NCBI GenBank assembly: GCA_946618395.1
Contig: CAMOLD010000035.1
Location: 1 to 11,340 of the forward strand
Reading direction: 5' to 3'
Length of the DNA stretch: 11,340 bases
DNA from: an uncultured Clostridia bacterium
GTDB lineage: Bacteria > Bacillota > Clostridia > Oscillospirales > CAG-272
A program made the position numbers and the translations under genes. The notes under the pieces were generated by a model, which was not told the DNA's origin, did no database searches, and worked only from the letters and a program-made list of their open reading frames with translations. Shown here piece by piece: positions 6,265-11,340 of the stretch; positions within the stretch are counted from its first letter, which is position 1, and every line of letters begins with the position of its first letter.

Positions 6265-7980
6265 TTAACTCTCCTTATAAAATGCGCGAATCTTCAGAAT
6301 GTAGTTCACCACTCGGAAGGCAAGGAACGCCGCCGTTACGCCGAACATCTTCGGCCAAACGGTATAGGAGTTGCCAAGCGCAAGGAAAAACTCCGCTCCG
6401 AAAACGATTGCCGAAAGAAGGAAACACAAAATTGCCGAAACGTTCTCGTTGGGGTTGTTTGCCTGCTCGCTGAAGGTGGCGTATTGTTTGGTTTGCGGCT
6501 TCATAATGTCCATTTCCGCGCTCCAAAACAGGTGCGCCGCATAGGTAAAGTAAACTGCCGCGCCAAAGAAGAACATACTTGTCGGGCTCATCGCGCCGGA
6601 GGCCGCGAAAAACGCGGAAAGCCGGGCAGTGGTAATCACAATGCCGATCAGTCCCATTGTCAGGTTGAGGACCAGCTTGGAGAACAGGACCGAAACGAAG
6701 GAAGAGGGCTGCACCTTGTTGAGGTAGGAACTTGCCCCGTCCCGGCTGTAGATGCTTGCCACCGAAATACTGGTGGAAAGGTTGATCAGCAGCATGATGA
6801 ACAGCGTAAAGGCAATGGTCATCTGCGTTCCCAAAAAGCGCGTGTCCAAAACGGAATAGATCCGGTTGAGCAATTCGATTGACAAAGGCTGAATGATAAT
6901 CAGAATGCCGAACAGGGAAAGGAAGGAGCCGCTCTTAATGGAAATGAGGACTTCTTTTTTCACCGCGGAGAAGAACGGAGGAATCTTTCTGTTCTTCGGC
7001 GTTCTTTTCACCAGCTTTTTGGTGAACTCAAACGGCGTGCTCGCCATTTTGTAGAACAGCGGTTTTGCAATCAAAAAGCAAGCCGCAAGCAGTCCTGCCA
7101 AAACCAGCACCAGTGCCGCAAGGGTCGGGAAGGTGCCGTCATGGAAGATTTTAATGCCTTTGAGACCAAGACCCAGCGATTTGCCAATGATCATTTGCGT
7201 CAGGGCATACAGCGGTTTCAGGTTTTGCCGGAACCATTTTTGCGCCGCTTGAATGTTGACGCTGACCTTTGGCCAGTCGTTCTTGAGGTTAAAGTCGGGC
7301 GGAATTTTACCGATCAGCACAAAAACGCCAATCGTTACCGCTGCCAAAAGCACGCCCGCCAAAACGTATTGCAAAACCTTCGTTTTTCTGAAAAACTGGT
7401 AAACGTAAAGGGTGGGAATGGAGAGCAGCGCGGCAATCAGCACCGGCAAAAGCGAAATGAACAGGAACAGGAACAAAAGCCAAAAATAATAGTAAAATGC
7501 AAACTCGTGGTTGATTCCGTATGCCACGAACATGGGGACGAGGAACATAAAGTTCTTGCGGATCTCGTAAATGAAATAGACCGCAATTTTGGAAAGAAAT
7601 ACGATGGACGAGCTTGCAGGGAAGGTCAAAAGAACAAGGTTATCCCGCGAAAGATACAGGGATTTGACCAAACTCCAAGTTGCCGAGATGATGGAAAGCA
7701 CCAGCATAAAGGTGAAAATCATCCCAATCACCGCGGAGGGAAAGATCTTCATATTGATGTCGAATATTGTAAGGATGGTGGCATATTTCAAAAGAAGACT
7801 GCAAATCACCGTAACGATTACAAATTCAATCACGAAATACAGCACCTTGAACAAGGCTTTTTGAAAGCTTCTTGTAAAAGAGAGGTCCATCTTCTCTTTG
7901 AGCTGCATTGCGGTCAAGGTTCTCAAAGCGCGCCAGGGAGAAACGGAAGGGCTGCGCTTTTCGCGTTTTTCTGCCGTCAT
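6265..7980 (-). CDS. ABC-2-like exporter permease, about 12 TM segments
   Basis: 571 residues with about 12 predicted membrane segments (roughly 43-64, 82-103, 127-152, 161-190, 203-224, 286-304, 351-371, 385-408, 432-456, 468-485, 514-535, 543-561) and no ATPase motifs. A motif recurs in both halves: SRDNLVLLTFPASS...LSK (111-131) and SRDGASSYLNKVQPSS...SK (412-435). This pattern, S-[RK]-[DE]-x..L..-P-x-S..SK, is seen in ABC-2 type exporter permeases and suggests a full-length duplicated permease that could form a channel alone. It begins 1 nt after the stop of the ABC-ATPase fusion, with AGGGG upstream as SD, so the two are surely co-expressed and likely form one transporter. The substrate is unknown. 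It may belong to the putative ABC exporter families of Firmicutes such as Pfam ABC_tran_2, but I could not confirm this. Confidence 0.85.
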   Translation of the reverse strand: MTAEKREKRSPSVSPWRALRTLTAMQLKEKMDLSFTRSFQKALFKVLYFVIEFVIVTVICSLLLKYATILTIFDINMKIFPSAVIGMIFTFMLVLSIISATWSLVKSLYLSRDNLVLLTFPASSSIVFLSKIAVYFIYEIRKNFMFLVPMFVAYGINHEFAFYYYFWLLFLFLFISLLPVLIAALLSIPTLYVYQFFRKTKVLQYVLAGVLLAAVTIGVFVLIGKIPPDFNLKNDWPKVSVNIQAAQKWFRQNLKPLYALTQMIIGKSLGLGLKGIKIFHDGTFPTLAALVLVLAGLLAACFLIAKPLFYKMASTPFEFTKKLVKRTPKNRKIPPFFSAVKKEVLISIKSGSFLSLFGILIIIQPLSIELLNRIYSVLDTRFLGTQMTIAFTLFIMLLINLSTSISVASIYSRDGASSYLNKVQPSSFVSVLFSKLVLNLTMGLIGIVITTARLSAFFAASGAMSPTSMFFFGAAVYFTYAAHLFWSAEMDIMKPQTKQYATFSEQANNPNENVSAILCFLLSAIVFGAEFFLALGNSYTVWPKMFGVTAAFLAFRVVNYILKIRAFYKES

Positions 7981-7981
7981 A

Positions 7982-10222
7982 TCATAATTCCCCTATTGTG
8001 CTTAAATAGAAGTTTTCCAGACCAACGCCGGATTCTTCAATTGCTTTGAGGTCGGATTCCACCAAAATGTTTCCGCCTTTGATGATGGCAATGCGGTCGC
8101 AAAGACTTTGCACCACGTCGATCAAGTGGCTGGAAAAGAAGACGATGTTGCCCGCTGCCGCGTGCTTTTTCATGCATTCTTTCACCTGGTAGATGCTTTC
8201 CGGGTCCAAACCGGTCAGCGGCTCGTCCAAAATCCAGAGCTTGGGATTGTGCACCAGCGCCGACATAATGGTAATCTTTTGTTTCATACCATGGCTGTAA
8301 GTCTTAATTTGGTTGTCAAATGAGGCTTCCAGATTAAAAATCTTGACGTATTCATTGATGCGCGCGGTTCTGTCCTCTGCGCTCACGTCGTAAAGGTCGG
8401 CAATGTAGTTCACGTATTCGCGGCCGGTCAGGTTTTCGTAAAGCGCGTAGTGGTCGGGAACAAAACCGGTTTGCAGTTTTGCCATGACCGGCTGTTTTTC
8501 CACGTCGTAGCCGCAAATTTCAATGCTTCCCGAGGTGATGGTCTGAATGCCGACAATGCTTTTGATAATGGTGCTCTTACCGGCGCCGTTCGGACCCAGG
8601 AAACCGAAGATGGTCCCGCCGTTGACGGTCAGGCTTGCGTCTTTGACAGCATAAACGCTGCTGGTCGAGTATTTTTTTGAAAAGTTTTTCAAAACCAGTT
8701 GGTCTTTTGATTCCAGATTCATAGGTTCCTCCGCACTTCTGCCGTTCAAGGCAACTTCGAGAGCCAGTTTGTCCATTTTAATCTTTCTTTGTCTTGCGCC
8801 AATCTCCGCATAAACGTCCGCCATCCGGAAGAAGTGAACGTAAATAAACCACATTGCAAAGGAGAGCGCAACATAAACCAGAAAATACAGAAATTGATAA
8901 ATCGGGAACAGCCGGAAGCTCGTTCCGAACAGATTGAAGTCCCAAACGTTCAGCCGCAGGTTCTTTGCCCAGGTGCCAAGCTTTGCCGCAATGAAATCGG
9001 TGTTCAAAAACAGGAAGTTTGCGCTGTTTACGTGCGCGGCGTCAATTCCCAATATAATAATGAAGTAAACCGCAAACGCAAGGAGCGAATAGACAAACTG
9101 TTTCAGTTTCGGGCGCCGGTAGATTCGGAAGGCGATCGTCAGAATCGGCATAAAGAACGCGCAATAGTGGTTAATCCAAAAGCGGATGATCGTGTAGCTG
9201 AGCCAGTTTTCCGAGCCGTAGTTGGGCATCAGAATGGCAAAAAACGCTCCCAAAACGTTGATGAACAGGGTAAAATAGAACACCTTTTCCCACTTGAACA
9301 TCAGGCAAAGCGGAAGAATGAACATTGCCGTGTTGCAAAGGTGCAACGGCCAGGCGGTAATATCCGCAAGGGTGGAAAAGGTAATGTCAAAGCAGTAGCT
9401 GTGCATTGCCGCCAGGCTGATATAAAGCAGAATATATCTTCTTGTTTCGTAGTTCTTCTTGCGGAAGAGCAGGTAGATGATGAGCGGTAGCAAAAATCCG
9501 AAATAGACAAACAAGCGGTGTTGCTCGGTCAGATTTTTAACTTCCACCGTGCTGGAACCATAGCCGTATAACACCTGAATGGCATATGCCGGAATCGAGG
9601 CAAGAAACATTCCGCCAACGGCGCCAACGCCCAAAAGCGCGGCTTTCCAATCAAATTTGACCTTCCAGTTCACAATGTTGTAGTAGATACATTGTCCAAG
9701 CCCGAGTCCGGTTTCTATCGCAAACAGGACGCCGCGGGTTTTCATTGCGGTCAGCGCGTCGGGGCCGTCCATTGCCCGGAGCAGGATGCCCATTCCAACA
9801 AGCGAGGCAAGATACACCGCGCCGGCATAGTATTTGGCAATTCCGTCCAGGATTTTCACCTTACCCTTGAAGAACGGATAGGTGATCATCACAGTCAGTG
9901 CCGAGAAGTTTGCCCACAAAAGCAAAACGGCAAAAGCGGTCAGCGCGGCGCTGTTTTCGCCGAACGGCGAGTTGATGGTCAGCCCCATAGTCGCCATGAT
10001 GCTGTCCTTTACGCGGAAGGAGCTGCCCCGGAAAACCGCCTCTTTGAAGCTTGCGCCGAAGTATCTTCCGACAAAAAACACGAATAGCGCTAAAGCAAAG
10101 ATTTTTTGCCATAGCGCATGCCTTTTTGAGTCAAATTTATTCAGGATATATAGACCGGCAGAACTCAATATCGCCATGGTTATGCCGATCAGCAAGTAAA
10201 ATTTTAGCATCATTTCTTCCAC
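7982..10222 (-). CDS. YwaF/TMEM164-like membrane domain fused to an ABC ATPase
   Basis: 746 residues in three parts. Residues 1-225 hold about six TM segments of no family I recognise. Residues about 233-470 hold about seven TM segments resembling the YwaF (TIGR02206)/TMEM164 family, with its signature WPLHLC (291-296), a preceding H274-S-Y-C and NHYCAFFMP (351-359). Residues about 506-746 are an ABC ATPase: Walker A GPNGAGKST (543-551), D590 where a Q-loop Gln/Glu is usual, signature YSHGMKQ (642-648), Walker B LWILDEP (662-668) with E667, D-loop GLDP (671-674) and switch H699. The ATPase probably powers the next gene's permease. The start is GTG (10220-10222) with AGGA 5 nt upstream; ATGs at 10211-10213 and 10208-10210 in frame are alternatives with weaker SD spacing. 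Human TMEM164 has been described as a lipid acyltransferase using the PLHLC cysteine; whether this bacterial domain has such activity is unknown. It is the first gene after a strong promoter. Confidence 0.9.
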   Translation of the reverse strand: MEEMMLKFYLLIGITMAILSSAGLYILNKFDSKRHALWQKIFALALFVFFVGRYFGASFKEAVFRGSSFRVKDSIMATMGLTINSPFGENSAALTAFAVLLLWANFSALTVMITYPFFKGKVKILDGIAKYYAGAVYLASLVGMGILLRAMDGPDALTAMKTRGVLFAIETGLGLGQCIYYNIVNWKVKFDWKAALLGVGAVGGMFLASIPAYAIQVLYGYGSSTVEVKNLTEQHRLFVYFGFLLPLIIYLLFRKKNYETRRYILLYISLAAMHSYCFDITFSTLADITAWPLHLCNTAMFILPLCLMFKWEKVFYFTLFINVLGAFFAILMPNYGSENWLSYTIIRFWINHYCAFFMPILTIAFRIYRRPKLKQFVYSLLAFAVYFIIILGIDAAHVNSANFLFLNTDFIAAKLGTWAKNLRLNVWDFNLFGTSFRLFPIYQFLYFLVYVALSFAMWFIYVHFFRMADVYAEIGARQRKIKMDKLALEVALNGRSAEEPMNLESKDQLVLKNFSKKYSTSSVYAVKDASLTVNGGTIFGFLGPNGAGKSTIIKSIVGIQTITSGSIEICGYDVEKQPVMAKLQTGFVPDHYALYENLTGREYVNYIADLYDVSAEDRTARINEYVKIFNLEASFDNQIKTYSHGMKQKITIMSALVHNPKLWILDEPLTGLDPESIYQVKECMKKHAAAGNIVFFSSHLIDVVQSLCDRIAIIKGGNILVESDLKAIEESGVGLENFYLSTIGEL

Positions 10223-10281
10223 TTTCTTCCTGCAAACGCAAACGGTCCGCCTGCATTGGTTGTGTTATGAAAACGGTGGTT

Positions 10282-10334
10282 GCAAGGAGAAATCAGGCCC
10301 GTTTTCCGGTGCGGAAACCGGTGCTTTCTCCTGC
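10282..10334 (-). promoter_or_regulatory. Structured 5' leader: composite stem-loop at the mRNA 5' end
   Basis: On the minus strand GGAGAAA (10331-10325) pairs perfectly with TTTCTCC (10292-10286), and GCA/TGC can extend it by three pairs around one bulged T. Inside, CCGGTTTCCG (10321-10312) pairs with CGGAAAACGG (10308-10299) across a CAC loop with one G-A mismatch. The structure would begin within about 4 nt of the predicted transcription start (about 10337). It is not followed by a T-run, so it is not an intrinsic terminator in this form. GTGC (10336-10333) could instead pair with GCAC (10324-10321), which would disrupt part of the larger fold. I do not recognise a known riboswitch class. 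It may stabilise the mRNA 5' end or act as a regulatory switch. Confidence 0.5.
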
Positions 10335-10343
10335 ACTTGCTAC

Positions 10344-10372
10344 ATTGTAACATAAAATAAGGCAAAAGTCAA
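10344..10372 (-). promoter_or_regulatory. Sigma-A-type promoter of the ABC/Ig operon
   Basis: On the minus strand TTGACT (10372-10367) and TACAAT (10349-10344) are separated by exactly 17 nt, each one base from the sigma-A consensus. The expected start of transcription is an A near 10337-10338, giving a leader of about 115 nt before the GTG of the ABC fusion gene. The spacer is AT-rich. This is the only convincing vegetative promoter in the window and is placed to drive all four genes down to the terminator at 1379-1425. Confidence 0.85.
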
Positions 10373-10409
10373 CCCCAAATCGATTATTTGTAGATATTGC
10401 ACAATTTGC

Positions 10410-10433
10410 CCGATTTTTCCCGAAAAATGTCGG
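10410..10433 (-). terminator. Weak hairpin behind the dus gene, possible terminator
   Basis: CCGACATTTTT (minus 10433-10423) can pair with AAAAATCGG (10418-10410) across a CGGG loop with a 2-nt CA bulge. The following bases (GGCAAATTG) contain no T-run, so termination would be weak. The same structure forms on the plus strand. It lies about 50 nt after the dus stop and about 40 nt before the -35 of the next promoter. Confidence 0.22.
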
Positions 10434-10462
10434 CGGGAGTGTCAAAATGCAAAAATCAAGTC

Positions 10463-10481
10463 AAAACGGCAGTTCTCGCCG
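10463..10481 (-). terminator. Short hairpin plus T-run just after the dus stop
   Basis: CGGCG (10481-10477) pairs with TGCCG (10471-10467), four GC pairs plus one G-T wobble, with a 5-nt loop, followed by TTTT and a few bases later TTTTT. It begins 3 nt after the dus stop codon. The stem is short for an efficient terminator, but position and T-runs fit an intrinsic terminator that separates dus from the ABC/Ig operon. Confidence 0.35.
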
Positions 10482-10483
10482 GC

Positions 10484-11340
10484 TCATTCCGAAAGCCGGG
10501 CAAACAGCGGCGGAATTTCGGCAAGCGATTCCACGCGCATCAGCTCGGCGCGCACAGCGGCGGAGCCCCGCAAACCGTGGGTATACCAGGCAAGATGCTT
10601 GCGCGCTTCGGCAATGCCGATCTTTTCGCCCTTTTCCGCAACCAAAAGCCGGGCGTGCTCCAATGCCAGTTCCAGCCGTTCGGCAAGCGTGGGCGGAGTA
10701 TAAATGCGCCCTTCCAGAGCGGCGGCAATCTCGGCAAAAATCCAGGGGTTGCCCTGTGCGCCGCGCGCTACCATCACGCCGTCGCAATTCGTTTCTTTCA
10801 TCATGCGGAGCGCGTCGGCGGCGGAGAAAATATCGCCGTTTCCCAAAACAGGAACCGAAACCGCCTCTTTTACGCGTGCAATCTGCTCCCAGTCGGCGCT
10901 GGGGGCGTAGAATTGCTCCCGCGTTCTGCCGTGAACGCAAATCATTGCCGCGCCGGCATCCTCCATGCGGCGGGCAAACTCGGCGGCATGAATGTGGTTT
11001 GCATCCCAGCCGATCCGCATTTTCACCGTGACCGGCAGTTTGACGGCACGCGATACCGCACGCACGATCTCGGCGGCTTTTTCGGGGTCTTTGAGCAATG
11101 CCGCGCCCTCGCCGTTGCCAACGATTTTTGCCATCGGGCAACCCATGTTCAAATCGATCGCCGATGGTGGAACTTCGCCGGCGGCGCCGCGGTAGTTGCC
11201 GGATTCAATCAGGCGCGCTGCCTCGGCAAGAAAATCCGGCTCCGAGCCGAACAGTTGCACCGCCATGGGGAGTTCTTCGCGGCGGACGGCGGCAAGCGGA
11301 GCGGTGCGCACGCGGTTCGGGGTGGGGGCGCGGCGGCTGA
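10484..11340 (-). CDS. dusB: tRNA-dihydrouridine synthase, DusB type (5' end outside window)
   Basis: 284 codons are visible and the frame stays open to the window edge with no stop, so the gene is cut off at its 5' end. A GTG at 11309-11311 is probably not the real start, because the usual N-terminal part of about 50-60 residues (LAPMAGVTD strand and SARAL region) would then be missing. Dus enzymes reduce uridine in the tRNA D-loop with FMN and NADPH. Visible signatures are VQLFGSEP, IDLNMGCP with the catalytic Cys (codon 11138-11140), VTVKMRIGWD, CVHGRTREQFY, ADWEQIARVK, VLGNGDI and DGVMVARGAQGNPWIF. These identify the TIM-barrel and FMN-phosphate site plus the helical C-terminal domain. 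A Gly/Pro-rich insertion (around GNYRGAAGEVPP) before the catalytic strand is longer than typical. It has its own transcription unit upstream of the ABC/Ig operon. Confidence 0.93.
   Translation of the reverse strand, partial: SRRAPTPNRVRTAPLAAVRREELPMAVQLFGSEPDFLAEAARLIESGNYRGAAGEVPPSAIDLNMGCPMAKIVGNGEGAALLKDPEKAAEIVRAVSRAVKLPVTVKMRIGWDANHIHAAEFARRMEDAGAAMICVHGRTREQFYAPSADWEQIARVKEAVSVPVLGNGDIFSAADALRMMKETNCDGVMVARGAQGNPWIFAEIAAALEGRIYTPPTLAERLELALEHARLLVAEKGEKIGIAEARKHLAWYTHGLRGSAAVRAELMRVESLAEIPPLFARLSE

Noticed and set aside
7141..8049. A 302-codon open frame on the plus strand opposite the permease
   Set aside because: It is antisense to the TM-rich permease gene, with a charged Lys/Gln/Asn/His composition typical of the complement of hydrophobic codons, and it crosses the boundary between two real genes.
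10137..10256. A 39-codon frame from an ATG at 10254-10256 overlapping the start of the fusion gene, as a leader peptide
   Set aside because: It is out of frame with the main gene, has no SD and runs into the well-supported coding sequence; no regulatory codon pattern is seen.
1..11340. Insertion sequences, phage genes, tRNA or rRNA genes, or toxin-antitoxin modules
   Set aside because: No transposase, integrase or capsid motifs, no flanking inverted repeats with target duplications, and no cloverleaf or rRNA signatures were seen on either strand.

Overview
The window looks like a piece of an endospore-forming Firmicute chromosome, probably an uncultured member of the Clostridia. The evidence is a cotJ spore-coat operon (cotJA-cotJB-cotJC), strong AGGAGG-type ribosome binding sites before most genes, a vegetative promoter of the sigma-A type and a lipobox lipoprotein. 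All eight genes lie on the minus strand, so transcription runs from high to low coordinates. The cotJ and dus genes look richer in G+C than the central block, judged by eye.

Layout, in direction of transcription. (1) 11340-10484: the 3' part of a tRNA-dihydrouridine synthase gene (DusB type), whose 5' end lies outside the window. (2) 10483-10223: an intergenic stretch with weak terminator-like hairpins behind dus, a near-consensus sigma-A promoter (10344-10372) and a 5' leader of about 115 nt that begins with a long composite hairpin. (3) 10222-1447: a probable four-gene operon. It encodes a 746-residue fusion of a YwaF/TMEM164-like multi-spanning membrane domain to an ABC ATPase; a 571-residue, roughly 12-TM ABC-2-like permease starting 1 nt after it; a 160-residue membrane-anchored protein with an Ig-like C-terminus starting 3 nt later; and, after 93 nt, a 1412-residue lipoprotein with eight tandem Ig-like repeats and an unrecognised C-terminal region of about 630 residues. 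A clear intrinsic terminator (1379-1425) closes the unit. (4) 1378-1: a candidate sporulation promoter followed by cotJA, cotJB and cotJC with overlapping or nearly touching ends.

How the parts may work together. The fusion protein and the permease look like the ATPase and channel of one ABC exporter. The two Ig-like proteins are predicted to sit on the outer face of the membrane. The gene order suggests a cell-envelope system in which a transporter, a possible membrane-embedded lipid-modifying domain (the WPLHLC motif) and extracellular Ig-like proteins act together. The substrate cannot be read from the sequence. This four-gene unit is the strongest candidate for an undescribed system here. 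The cotJ operon is a conventional spore-coat unit and the dus gene is housekeeping.
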